Shown here: piece by piece, positions 8,935 to 16,423 of the stretch
Numbering within the stretch: position 1 is the stretch's first letter
Layout: each line of letters begins with the position of its first letter
Assembly (NCBI RefSeq): GCF_009764645.1
Contig: NZ_RWIM01000056.1
Span: forward strand, 1-32,986
Length of the DNA stretch: 32,986 nucleotides
Direction: 5' to 3'
DNA from: Pseudomonas sp. PB106
GTDB lineage: Bacteria; Pseudomonadota; Gammaproteobacteria; Pseudomonadales; Pseudomonadaceae
Program-made: the position numbers and the translations under genes
Notes under the pieces: generated by a model
The model's database searches: none
Told to the model about the DNA's origin: nothing
What the model saw: the letters and a program-made list of their open reading frames with translations, nothing else

Positions 8935-9789
8935 TTATTTATCCTCCAGCAGGTGAGTGGCGAAGTCGTTGCGCAGGGCGTCGATGCCTTCCAGGCGATC
9001 CGCCAGATCCGGGCCACGCAGGGTCAGGCAGGCAATCAGCGCCTCGACCTGAGCCAGCGCCGGCACCATGGTGTCGAACGCGGAAGCCGATTCCACCGGG
9101 GCGCTAATGATCAGGTCGGCCAATTCGCGCAGGGGCGAGGCGTAGATGTCGGTAAACAGCACCACGCGCGCGTTATTGCTTTTTGCCGCGCTGGCCACGC
9201 GCAGGGCCTGACTCTGGTAGCGGCGATAGTCGAACACCAGCACCACGTCCTGGCGTTGCAGGTCGAACAGGCGATCGGGCAGCAGCGCGTTGTCTTCCAG
9301 GGCAAAACAACCGGGACGCAACAGGCGCAAATGGTTGAGCAGGTAGGTGGCCATCAGGCTGCTGAAGCGCCCACCGAAGCAGTACACCTGATGGCGGGTA
9401 TCGAGCAGCCAGTCGGTGAGGATGCGCACATCTTCGGGTTGGGTCAGCGATTGGGTTTCGGCCAGCAAACGATGGCTCTCGCCCAGATAGTGGCCCCAGG
9501 CGTCATCCTTGTTTTGATGCGCGCGTGGTTGCAACAGCGTGCGCGGGGAACGCAGGCGATGGTCCATGTCGCTGAGCAGGGCGTCCTGGAATTCGGCATA
9601 ACCGCCGAAACCGAGTTTCTTCACCAGCCTGACGATGGTCGGGTCACTGACGCCGGCGTGCTCGGCCAGACGTGCCATCGGGCCGAGGCCATTGCGCGGG
9701 TACTGATCGAGCAAGGCGCGAACGACTTTGCGCTCCGACGGCGTAAGATCCAGGCCGGGATCGGTGATCAGGTCTCTGAGAGGGGGCAT
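8935..9789 (-). CDS. RpiR-family transcriptional regulator
   Basis: DNA-binding regulator of 284 residues. An N-terminal RpiR-type HTH spans about residues 1-80, with LTPSERKVVRALLDQYP, LAEHAGVSDPTIVRLVKKLGFGGYAEFQ. A sugar-isomerase (SIS) ligand domain follows from about 115 to 260, with YCFGGRFSSLMATYLLNHL and DVVLVFDYRRYQSQ. AGGAG precedes the ATG. It is the promoter-proximal gene of the minus-strand cluster and its upstream region contains two matching palindromes (9849-9864 and 9921-9936), so autoregulated local control is likely. SIS domains usually bind phosphosugars, but RpiR proteins in amine clusters probably sense other ligands; the effector is unknown. Confidence 0.9.
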   Translation of the reverse strand: MPPLRDLITDPGLDLTPSERKVVRALLDQYPRNGLGPMARLAEHAGVSDPTIVRLVKKLGFGGYAEFQDALLSDMDHRLRSPRTLLQPRAHQNKDDAWGHYLGESHRLLAETQSLTQPEDVRILTDWLLDTRHQVYCFGGRFSSLMATYLLNHLRLLRPGCFALEDNALLPDRLFDLQRQDVVLVFDYRRYQSQALRVASAAKSNNARVVLFTDIYASPLRELADLIISAPVESASAFDTMVPALAQVEALIACLTLRGPDLADRLEGIDALRNDFATHLLEDK

Positions 9790-9848
9790 CCGGGCTCCTG
9801 CTGGATGGGGTGTTGAATTCGCTTCACAATCCGTTAAAACAGTATTTA

Positions 9849-9864
9849 TGTAACTGACGCTACA
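9849..9864. promoter_or_regulatory. candidate RpiR operator, copy 1
   Basis: TGTAAC-TGAC-GCTACA, a 16-bp imperfect palindrome with TGTA/TACA ends, 60-75 bp upstream of the RpiR start codon. On the minus strand it falls in the spacer after a TAGACA box (a -35 candidate), where a repressor would block RNA polymerase. The arms are identical to those at 9921-9936. Confidence 0.5.
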
Positions 9865-9920
9865 TGTCTAGTTAATTTTTTGGGTTGTTTATGAGCGGTC
9901 AGATCGCAGCGAGACGCCCG

Positions 9921-9936
9921 TGTAACAAGGGCTACA
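9921..9936. promoter_or_regulatory. candidate RpiR operator, copy 2
   Basis: TGTAAC-AAGG-GCTACA has the same six-base arms as the copy 72 bp nearer the RpiR gene but a different 4-base centre. The flanks extend the symmetry (CCGTGTA / TACACGG at 9918-9939). Conserved arms with a variable centre are the pattern expected of a protein-binding site. The remaining part of the 329-bp gap (about 9940-10118) shows no gene or riboswitch that I can recognise. Confidence 0.5.
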
Positions 9937-10118
9937 CGGAAGTCGATCTGTCTTGTAGTCCGTTGCCCCGGGTCGTGTCAGACATTGCCGATTTTTTGAA
10001 GGATCACACTGGTTAAGCGCTACGGCTATACACCCTGAAACCCACGGTTTACGGCACAATTGCCGGCAGGGCGGCACTGCGCCGCTGTATTCAAGACTCT
10101 CGACAGAGTGATCTCCTC

Positions 10119-10688
10119 GTGCAAACGACCCGTTTGACTCTGATTTGCCACGCGCGAACCGTCGCACAAAAATTGGCGCGTTTTCCTACGAATGAGCCTG
10201 TTGAAGATTCGCCCTCGGTGGCTGACACGCTCGGCATGCGTTTCGGCGCCGGGATGCGCCTGCTCTGCGGCCCGGAATTACGCACCCGACAGACCGCCGC
10301 GTGGTTCGGCGCCAATGCCGAGGTCGATGAGGCGTTGCGCGATTGCGATTGGGGGCACTGGCACGGCAAATCGATCAAGGATCTTCAGCGCGAAGAGGCT
10401 GACGCGCTGCAAGGCTGGCTCAGTGATCCGCAGGTTGCGCCGCCGGGTGGCGAGTCCGTTGTGCAGCTGGGCGCGCGGATGGGCGCATGGCTGCAGACGT
10501 TGCAGGCTGTGCCGGGCCATGTGCTCGCAGTGACGCATCCGTTCGTGATTCGCGCGGCATTGATGCACGTGGTGCAAGGCGCGGCTTTCAATGCCATCGA
10601 TGTCGAGCCGCTGGCGATCATCGAGCTACGCTTCAACGGCATCTGGCGACTACGCTTGCCCGGTCTCGAACGTGAGGGCGCTGTCTGA
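10119..10688 (+). CDS. histidine phosphatase family protein (CobC-like position)
   Basis: Cytosolic phosphoglycerate-mutase-fold protein of 189 residues, GTG start. The first motif is degenerate: the usual R-H-G is C10-H11-A12 (LICHART), keeping the phospho-accepting His but not the Arg. GPELRTRQTAAWF matches the SxLxRAxQTA block and VTHPFVIRAA holds the second His. Its stop overlaps the cobF start (TGATG), so the two are translationally coupled. That suggests a role in corrinoid metabolism, for example alpha-ribazole phosphate dephosphorylation as in CobC, but the altered RHG motif leaves catalysis uncertain. Confidence 0.78.
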   Translation: MQTTRLTLICHARTVAQKLARFPTNEPVEDSPSVADTLGMRFGAGMRLLCGPELRTRQTAAWFGANAEVDEALRDCDWGHWHGKSIKDLQREEADALQGWLSDPQVAPPGGESVVQLGARMGAWLQTLQAVPGHVLAVTHPFVIRAALMHVVQGAAFNAIDVEPLAIIELRFNGIWRLRLPGLEREGAV

Positions 10689-11443
10689 TGAAACAGTTAC
10701 TGGTGATTGGTATCGGCGCCGGCAATCCGGACTACATCACGATGCAGGCCGTCAAAGCGCTGAACCGCGTCGATGTGTTCTTCCTGATGGACAAAGGTCA
10801 GCGCAAGGACAAACTGATCGATCTGCGCCGCGAGATCTGTGAACGCTACATCGATGATCCTGCCTATCGCTTTGCCGAAGCGCACAGTCCGGAGCGCGAG
10901 CGGGGCGATGTCGACTACGCGGCCAGCGTCGATGACCTGAACCGCGCCAAGCAGCAGACCTTCGAACGGTTGATCAATGACGAATTGTCTGACGGCCAGT
11001 GCGGCGCTTTTCTGGTGTGGGGCGATCCGGCGTTGTACGACAGCACGGTTCGGATTCTGCGGGCGATTCTCGATTCCGGTCGCTGTGCGTTCGAGTTTGA
11101 GGTGATTCCGGGGATTACCAGTGTTCAGGCGCTCGCCGCGCAACATAAAGTGCCGTTGAACAGCATTGGCCGCTCGGTTGAAATCACCACGGGGCGGCGC
11201 TTGGCGGCAGGGCAGGTGGGTGATGCCGACAGTCTGGTGGTGATGCTGGATGCCGAAGACGCTTACCAGCGCGTGGCCGATCCTGAGACCGAGATTTATT
11301 GGGGGGCTTACCTGGGCACGCCGGATGAGATTCTGATCAGCGGCAAGCTGGGCGATGTGGCGGATGAGATCGAGCGGGTGCGCAAGGCAGCCCGGGCTGA
11401 GCATGGGTGGATCATGGATACCTATTTGTTGCGCAAGCCTTAG
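10688..11443 (+). CDS. cobF: precorrin-6A synthase (deacetylating)
   Basis: SAM-dependent methyltransferase of the aerobic cobalamin pathway. It methylates precorrin-5 at C-1 with loss of the extruded acetyl carbon as acetate. The 251 residues fit CobF. The N-terminus LLVIGIGAGNPDYITMQAVKAL is the tetrapyrrole-methylase SAM loop, and FLVWGDPALYDST and EVIPGITSVQALAA are the later family blocks. It overlaps the upstream phosphatase-like gene by one base and shares its transcript. No other cob genes are near, and I saw no cobalamin riboswitch in the 329-bp leader region. Confidence 0.93.
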   Translation: MKQLLVIGIGAGNPDYITMQAVKALNRVDVFFLMDKGQRKDKLIDLRREICERYIDDPAYRFAEAHSPERERGDVDYAASVDDLNRAKQQTFERLINDELSDGQCGAFLVWGDPALYDSTVRILRAILDSGRCAFEFEVIPGITSVQALAAQHKVPLNSIGRSVEITTGRRLAAGQVGDADSLVVMLDAEDAYQRVADPETEIYWGAYLGTPDEILISGKLGDVADEIERVRKAARAEHGWIMDTYLLRKP

Positions 11444-11460
11444 GTTTGCGACGTCCCGAC

Positions 11461-11565
11461 TGGCCCCATCGCTGGCAAGCCAGCTCCCACAGGTTTTTGC
11501 GCTGTTTGCAGATGTTGTAAACAACACAAATCACTGTGGGAGCTGGCTTGCCAGCGATGGGGGCC
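11461..11565. repeat. REP doublet, class C
   Basis: Outer arms read CCATCGCTGGCAAGCCAGCT and its inverse, each with CTCCCACAG/CTGTGGGAG inside. They flank a short loop region between the convergent cobF and AraC-family genes. The same class is at 15521-15624 and 19931-20034. Confidence 0.9.
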
Positions 11566-11576
11566 TGAAGAACGCC

Positions 11577-12551
11577 TCAGGAACTGGCACTAACCCCACG
11601 CCCAAACCGCTCCCGATACACCGACGGCGGCACGCCGACCACGCTGCGAAACGCCACGCGAAAACTCTCCACCGAGCGATACCCGCAACGCTCGGCAATC
11701 TGTTCGGTATGGTCCGCCGTGCTCTCCAGCAACTCCCGCGCCCGCGCCAGTCGTTCATGTTGCAGCCAGGCCTTGGGCGACTGGCCGCTGGCTTCGCTGA
11801 ATCGCCGCAAAAACGTCCGCTCGCTCATCGCCGCTTCGCTGGCCAAGTCGCGCACTTCCAGCGGTTCATGCAGGCGCTCACGGGCCCATTGCATGACCCG
11901 CGACAGGTCGTTGCGCGGCGTCGGGCTGACCGGTGTCGGAATGAATTGCGCCTGACCTCCGGTGCGTTGCGGCGACATTACCAAGCGCCGGGCGACCGAG
12001 TTGGCCACCTGAGTGCCAAAGTCCCGTGCCACCAGATGCAGGCACGCATCAATGCCCGCCGCGCTGCCCGCTGAAGTGATCAACTGCCCCGAATCGACGT
12101 AAAGCACATCCGGGTCGACCTCAATCGCCGGAAAGCGCTGCGCCAGTTCGGTGGTGTAGCGCCAATGCGTGGTCGCGCCATGGCCATCGAGCAAACCGCT
12201 GGCGGCCAGCACAAATACTCCCGAGCAAATCGACAACAGCCGCGCACCCCGGGCGTGGGCCTGGCGCAGTGCCTCGATCAGCTCCGGCGGCACCGGCGCA
12301 TGACGGTCGCGCCAGCCGGGAATAATGATCGTGCGCGCCTCGCTGAGCAGATCCAGGCCACCATCGGCGAGCACCTGAATCCCGCCCAAGGCGCGCATCG
12401 GCCCTTGATCGACGGCCGCAATCGCGTGCTCATACCACGGGAAATCGAACTCCGGCCGGGCAAGGCCGAAGATCTCCACGGCGATGCCGAACTCGAACGT
12501 GCAGAGGCCGTCGTAGGCCAGAATCGCGACCAGACCTGGTGAAGTCGGCAT
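11577..12551 (-). CDS. ftrA: GlxA/FtrA-type AraC family transcriptional regulator
   Basis: Regulator of 324 residues. The N-terminal half (about 5-185) is a DJ-1/PfpI-type glutamine-amidotransferase fold with the nucleophile-elbow cysteine in LLSICSGVFVLAASGLLDG. The C-terminal part (about 215-320) is an AraC double HTH with LASEAAMSERTFLRRF and IAERCGYRSVESFRVAFRSVVGVPPSVYR. The frame runs 127 codons further upstream, across the divergent rhodanese start, so the ATG at 12551 (MPTSPGLVAILAYDGL) is chosen as the family start. It is divergent from a rhodanese gene with 102 bp between the starts, and this regulator/rhodanese pairing is the usual context of FtrA. The ligand is unknown. Confidence 0.86.
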   Translation of the reverse strand: MPTSPGLVAILAYDGLCTFEFGIAVEIFGLARPEFDFPWYEHAIAAVDQGPMRALGGIQVLADGGLDLLSEARTIIIPGWRDRHAPVPPELIEALRQAHARGARLLSICSGVFVLAASGLLDGHGATTHWRYTTELAQRFPAIEVDPDVLYVDSGQLITSAGSAAGIDACLHLVARDFGTQVANSVARRLVMSPQRTGGQAQFIPTPVSPTPRNDLSRVMQWARERLHEPLEVRDLASEAAMSERTFLRRFSEASGQSPKAWLQHERLARARELLESTADHTEQIAERCGYRSVESFRVAFRSVVGVPPSVYRERFGRGVSASS

Positions 12552-12653
12552 TTGGCGGAAAATTCCCGGTGAGTGTCTTGTGCGCCACTGTAGCGATTTG
12601 CGCGGTCTCGATAAAGTCTGTTCATCCCCAACGAGACACAGGAGCAACACCGC

Positions 12654-13082
12654 ATGCCTAGCCTGGTTCGCAACATTCCCGCAGCCCCTTCGGCCATCGC
12701 CCTCATGCACTTCAGCAACCGTCTGACATTCGAAACCGATTGTTCCGACGTCTACAGCAGCCATGAAGCCGGCGAAATCGACTTTGTCTTGATTGATGTG
12801 CGCGGGCCGCTGGCTTACGAACGCGGGCATGTGCCGGGCGCGATCAACATTCCGACGCGGTTGCTGACGCTCGAAAGTCTGGCGAGTTACCCGGTGGGCA
12901 CCCTGTTCGTGGTCTATTGCGCCGGCCCGCATTGCAACGGTGCGAACAAGGCAGCGGTGAAGCTGGCGGCGCTGGGTTACCCGGTCAAGGAAATGATTGG
13001 CGGTGTCACCGGTTGGCTGGATGAGGGCTTTGAATTAAGCGTGGCGCAACCCGCCAACACCCCCATCAACTGCGCCTGCTAA
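12654..13082 (+). CDS. rhodanese-like sulfurtransferase
   Basis: Single-domain rhodanese of 142 residues. The domain begins with FVLIDVRGPLAYERGHVPGAINIP, and the active-site loop CAGPHCNG places the persulfide-forming Cys at about residue 89, followed by GVTGWLDEGFEL. AGGAG precedes the ATG. It is divergent from the FtrA-like regulator gene and probably controlled by it. A sulfur-transfer or sulfide-detoxification role is known for the family; the acceptor here is not evident. Confidence 0.88.
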   Translation: MPSLVRNIPAAPSAIALMHFSNRLTFETDCSDVYSSHEAGEIDFVLIDVRGPLAYERGHVPGAINIPTRLLTLESLASYPVGTLFVVYCAGPHCNGANKAAVKLAALGYPVKEMIGGVTGWLDEGFELSVAQPANTPINCAC

Positions 13083-13091
13083 ATAACCCAA

Positions 13092-13176
13092 TGTAGGAGC
13101 TGCCGAAGGCTGCAATCTTTTGATTTTGATCTTAAAAAACCAGATCAAAAGATCGCAGCCTGCGGCAGCTCCTACA
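13092..13176. repeat. REP doublet, class A
   Basis: Arms TGTAGGAGCTGCCG and CGGCAGCTCCTACA enclose the internal arms ATCTTTTGAT and ATCAAAAGAT. It lies directly after the rhodanese stop. The rest of the 340-bp gap holds the hairpin at 13237-13272 and the leader of the next gene. Confidence 0.9.
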
Positions 13177-13236
13177 CGGGGATTGGTGAATTTTCTGCTC
13201 TGAAAAAGGACTTGTCCTACAGCCTCCGCACCACCA

Positions 13237-13272
13237 CGGCGCAGCTGTTGATCTCGGTCAACGGCTGCGCCG
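13237..13272. other. long perfect hairpin of unknown role
   Basis: A 15-bp stem with one G-T pair (CGGCGCAGCTGTTGA against TCAACGGCTGCGCCG) closes a 6-base loop, TCTCGG. It is unlike the REP classes in the window and has no T-tract, so it is not a normal intrinsic terminator. It lies about 150 bp upstream of the binding-protein start codon. On the minus strand it overlaps a short open frame ending in a TAG at 13217-13219. Confidence 0.55.
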
Positions 13273-13422
13273 ATCTTTCATAAGTATTTGTCGCTTAAAC
13301 ACAATTTACCCTGTGCGCGCCGCCATAGACTGCCGGCCACTTCGGTGTTTGTAGCCAATTGGCCATGACCGAACGCTGAATCGAAAGCTGCCAATAAAAG
13401 CCTCCGCACACAGGAGTTATAA

Positions 13423-14202
13423 ATGAAGAAGCTAGTGATGTTTGGTGCCCTGGCACTGTCGATGTTGTCCCTGACCGCTGTGGCCGAAGACGCCAAACCG
13501 ATCCGCATCGGTATCGAAGCCGGTTACCCGCCATTCTCGATGAAAACCCCTGACGGCAAACTCACCGGTTTCGACGTGGATATCGGCGATGCGCTGTGCG
13601 CGCAGATGAAGGTTAAATGTACGTGGGTCGAGCAAGAGTTCGATGGCCTGATCCCAGCGCTGAAAGTCAAGAAAATCGACGCGATCCTGTCGTCGATGAC
13701 CATCACTGACGACCGCAAGAAGAACGTCGATTTCACCATCAAGTACTACCACACCCCGGCGCGCTTCGTGATGAAGGAAGGCTCCGGCGTCAAAGACCCG
13801 TTGACCGAGCTTAAAGGCAAGAAAGTCGGCGTGCTGCGTGCCAGTACCCATGACCGTTACGCCACCGAAGTGCTGGTGCCAGCCGGGATCGACCTGGTAC
13901 GTTACGGCTCGCAGCAGGAAGCCAACCTCGACATGGTCTCCGGCCGTATCGACGCGATGCTGGCCGACTCGGTCAACCTCAGCGACGGCTTCCTGAAAAC
14001 CGACGCCGGTAAAGGTTTCGAATTCGTCGGTCCGACCTACGAAGACGCCAAGTACTTCGGCGGTGGCGCCGGGATTGCCGTGCGCAAGGGCGATACCGCA
14101 CTGGCCGAGCAATTCAACAAAGCCATCACCGAAATCCGCGCCAATGGTGAGTACAAGAAAGTCCAGGACAAGTACTTCGACTTTGACGTGTACGGCCATT
14201 AA
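13423..14202 (+). CDS. periplasmic amino-acid-binding protein of an ABC transporter (HisJ/ArgT/AotJ type)
   Basis: Exported solute-binding protein of 259 residues, family 3, likely specific for basic or polar amino acids. A signal peptide spans residues 1-21 with cleavage near AVAE. Mature motifs are [33 protein letters not shown], the family signature, then [18 protein letters not shown] and [22 protein letters not shown] precedes the ATG. A strong terminator follows 10 bp after the stop and no permease or ATPase gene is adjacent, so this is an orphan binding protein that must use a membrane complex encoded elsewhere. Resemblance to arginine/ornithine-binding AotJ is clear; the ligand is inferred only. 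Confidence 0.88.
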   Translation: MKKLVMFGALALSMLSLTAVAEDAKPIRIGIEAGYPPFSMKTPDGKLTGFDVDIGDALCAQMKVKCTWVEQEFDGLIPALKVKKIDAILSSMTITDDRKKNVDFTIKYYHTPARFVMKEGSGVKDPLTELKGKKVGVLRASTHDRYATEVLVPAGIDLVRYGSQQEANLDMVSGRIDAMLADSVNLSDGFLKTDAGKGFEFVGPTYEDAKYFGGGAGIAVRKGDTALAEQFNKAITEIRANGEYKKVQDKYFDFDVYGH

Positions 14203-14212
14203 TACGCCGTAG

Positions 14213-14249
14213 AAAAAAGTGGCCCCGTTACGCGGTGGCCACTTTTTTT
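14213..14249 (+). terminator. intrinsic terminator after the binding-protein gene
   Basis: GTGGCC pairs with GGCCAC, and an A6 tract ahead of the stem and a T7 tract after it extend the pairing. The loop CCGTTACGCGG has inner complementarity. It is a typical Rho-independent terminator located 11 bp after the stop codon. Confidence 0.9.
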
Positions 14250-14283
14250 GCGCTCATGATTTATCCTGCTTCACACATTCCCA

Positions 14284-14368
14284 TGTAGGAGCTGCCGCAG
14301 GCTGCGATCTTTTGATCTTGATACTCAAAAACAAGATCAAAAGATCGCAGCCTTCGGCAGCTCCTACA
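14284..14368. repeat. REP doublet, class A, abutting a ribosome-binding site
   Basis: Same arms as the element at 13092-13176 (TGTAGGAGCTGCCG and CGGCAGCTCCTACA). Its right end is only about 20 bp from the ATG of the aspartoacylase-like gene, leaving room for just the CGGAG ribosome-binding site. The promoter of that gene must lie in or before the repeat. Confidence 0.9.
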
Positions 14369-14387
14369 GAAACATCGGAGTTTTCCC

Positions 14388-15500
14388 ATGCAACGCATCG
14401 ACCACATTCTGCCCTGGAGCCACTTGGGCAGCGAGCGCTCACTCAGCGTGTTCCGTTACGGCGCCGGCCCACGCAAGGTGTACATCCAGGCCAGCCTGCA
14501 CGCCGATGAACTGCCGGGCATGCGCACCGCGTGGGAACTCAAGCAGCGTCTCAACGAACTCGAAGCGCAAGGCCGTTTGCAAGGCGTGATCGAACTGGTG
14601 CCGGTGGCCAATCCGATTGGTCTCGATCAGCACGTTCAAGGTGCGCACATGGGCCGCTTTGAGCTGGGCAGCGGCAAGAATTTCAACCGTGCGTTTGTAG
14701 AATTGAGTGCGCCGGTCGCGGCGTTGATCGGCGCGCAACTGGGTGCTGATGCCGAGACTAACGTTGCAATGATTCGTCAAGCCATGGGCCAGGTGTTCGA
14801 TGCGTTGCCAGCGCCGGCTTCGCAACTGGAAGCACTGCATCGCCTGTTGCTGCGCCATGCCTGTGATGCCGACATTACCCTCGACCTGCATTGCGATTTC
14901 GACGCTTCGATTCACCTTTATGCGTTGCCGCAACACTGGCCGCAGTGGCAGTCGTTGGCGGCGCGCCTGAAGGCTGGCGTGGCCTTGCTCTGCGAAGATT
15001 CCGGCGGCAGTTCGTTCGACGAATCCTGCTCGACGCCGTGGCTGCGTCTGGCCAAAGCATTTCCTGATGCCGCGATTCCTGCGGCCAACCTGGCGACCAC
15101 GCTGGAACTGGGCAGCATGGGCGACACCCGCGTTGATCAGGCCCGGGCCAATTGCGAAGCCATTCTTGGCTTCCTCGCCGAGAATGGCTTCATCAGCGGT
15201 GAATGGCCGGCGGCGCCCGACGAGTGCTGCGAAGGCTTGCCGTTTGAAGGCACCGAGTACTTGTTCGCGCCGCACCACGGCGTGGTGAGTTTCCTGCGCA
15301 ATGCGGGGGAGTGGGTGGAGAAGGGCGACGCGTTGTTCGAGGTGGTGGATCCGCTGAAGGATCGCGTGACCACTGTCTGCGCCGGGACCAGCGGGGTGTT
15401 GTTTGCCATCGACCGTGGCCGTTACACGGAGCCTGGGATCTGGCAGGCGAAAGTGGCGGGGCGGGTGCCGTTTCGTACTGGGAAACTGACGAACGACTGA
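14388..15500 (+). CDS. succinylglutamate desuccinylase/aspartoacylase family protein (AotO-like)
   Basis: Zinc carboxypeptidase-fold (M14) acyl-amino-acid hydrolase of 370 residues. The zinc site is visible as HADE (His38, Glu41) in ASLHADELPGMR and the later His in ITLDLHCDFDASIHLY; FNRAF follows the substrate-binding region. The C-terminal 100 residues form a beta-rich domain (HHGVVSFLRNAGEWVEKGD) similar to biotinyl/barrel-like extensions. From memory it resembles P. aeruginosa AotO (PA0891), encoded in the arginine/ornithine uptake operon. Here it follows a binding-protein gene, so a link to acylated basic amino acids is plausible. The catalysed reaction is not proven for this branch. It lies between two REP doublets. 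Confidence 0.86.
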   Translation: MQRIDHILPWSHLGSERSLSVFRYGAGPRKVYIQASLHADELPGMRTAWELKQRLNELEAQGRLQGVIELVPVANPIGLDQHVQGAHMGRFELGSGKNFNRAFVELSAPVAALIGAQLGADAETNVAMIRQAMGQVFDALPAPASQLEALHRLLLRHACDADITLDLHCDFDASIHLYALPQHWPQWQSLAARLKAGVALLCEDSGGSSFDESCSTPWLRLAKAFPDAAIPAANLATTLELGSMGDTRVDQARANCEAILGFLAENGFISGEWPAAPDECCEGLPFEGTEYLFAPHHGVVSFLRNAGEWVEKGDALFEVVDPLKDRVTTVCAGTSGVLFAIDRGRYTEPGIWQAKVAGRVPFRTGKLTND

Positions 15501-15520
15501 TAGATCTTCGCCGAATCATC

Positions 15521-15624
15521 TGGCCTCATCGCTGGCAAGCCAGCTCCCACAAGGTGGATGGGTGTACACAATATCGGTGATCACCATCAATCACTGTGGG
15601 AGCTGGCTTGCCAGCGATGGCGGC
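15521..15624. repeat. REP doublet, class C
   Basis: Arms CATCGCTGGCAAGCCAGCT and its inverse, with CTCCCACA inside, lie between the aspartoacylase-like gene and the esterase gene. A GTG inside the repeat opens an in-frame extension of the esterase frame that is not used. Confidence 0.9.
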
Positions 15625-15706
15625 ATCAGCAACACCCTTACATTTGGATCCTTGCCGAGGGATGTTAGGCTCACCCCGAACCCGACACCCTGAAAAGGAA
15701 GGCTCT

Positions 15707-16423
15707 ATGTTGAAGGTCTTTGCCCTGCTGACCCTCTTGGCGTCCACCGCCGTCCACGCGCAAACCTCGTTGCAAGCGGATCTGCCGCTCAAGTACATCG
15801 AACAGGTTCACCCCGACGCCGAGCCGCGTCCGCTGGTGATTTTCCTGCACGGCTACGGCAGCAACGAAGCCGATCTGATCGGTATGAAATTTCAGCTGCC
15901 AGCGCAGTACAACTACCTTTCGGTGCAGGCGCCGATGGCCTTGGGTGAAGGACGTTATCAGTGGTTTCGCAAAAAGGGCGAAGGTGCCTACAACGGCGAG
16001 ACCGATGATCTGCAGGTCAGCAGCCAGAAGCTGCGCGACTTTATCGCCCAAGCCGCTAAGAAATATCACGCCAGCCCGGACAAGGTGTACCTGATCGGCT
16101 TCAGCCAGGGGGCGATGATGAGTTACGAGGTGGGCCTGCGAGCGCCAGCCGCCGTCGGTGGGTTTGCGGCGTTGAGCGGGCGTTTATTGCCGGTCTTGAA
16201 GAAAGAGCTCAAAGCCGAGCAACAACCACTGCCGCTGAATATCTTCATTGGCCACGGCACCGCCGATGATCCAGTGCCGTACCGCAATGGCACGGACGCC
16301 AATGCGCAACTACAGAAACTCGGTTACAAGCCGCAATTCCATGCCTATCCCGGCGTCGGCCACAGCATCAGCGCGGCCGAACTGCGGGATTTGAATGGCT
16401 GGTTGCAGCAGCTCAATCCTTGA
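15707..16423 (+). CDS. exported alpha/beta-hydrolase, phospholipase/carboxylesterase family
   Basis: Serine esterase of 238 residues with a signal peptide (residues 1-19, cleavage at VHA-Q). The triad is Ser133 in GFSQGAMM, Asp in GTADDPVPYR (187 or 188) and His219 in GVGHSIS; FLHGYGSNEADL supplies the oxyanion HGYG. GAAGG precedes the ATG. The frame extends 37 codons upstream into a REP element, and that part is rejected as coding. Its 3' end overlaps the convergent DcrB-like gene by 11 bp. A periplasmic esterase is well supported; the substrate is unknown. Confidence 0.9.
   Translation: MLKVFALLTLLASTAVHAQTSLQADLPLKYIEQVHPDAEPRPLVIFLHGYGSNEADLIGMKFQLPAQYNYLSVQAPMALGEGRYQWFRKKGEGAYNGETDDLQVSSQKLRDFIAQAAKKYHASPDKVYLIGFSQGAMMSYEVGLRAPAAVGGFAALSGRLLPVLKKELKAEQQPLPLNIFIGHGTADDPVPYRNGTDANAQLQKLGYKPQFHAYPGVGHSISAAELRDLNGWLQQLNP

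Noticed and set aside
9940..10118. possible cobalamin riboswitch upstream of the cobF pair
   Set aside because: The conserved B12-box and core sequence could not be found.
9889..10167. 92-codon minus-strand frame in the RpiR/phosphatase gap
   Set aside because: It overlaps the phosphatase start and the distal palindrome, has no known motif and no convincing initiation site.
15596..15706. upstream extension of the esterase gene from a GTG
   Set aside because: The extension is translated REP sequence and would mask a clear signal peptide starting at 15707.
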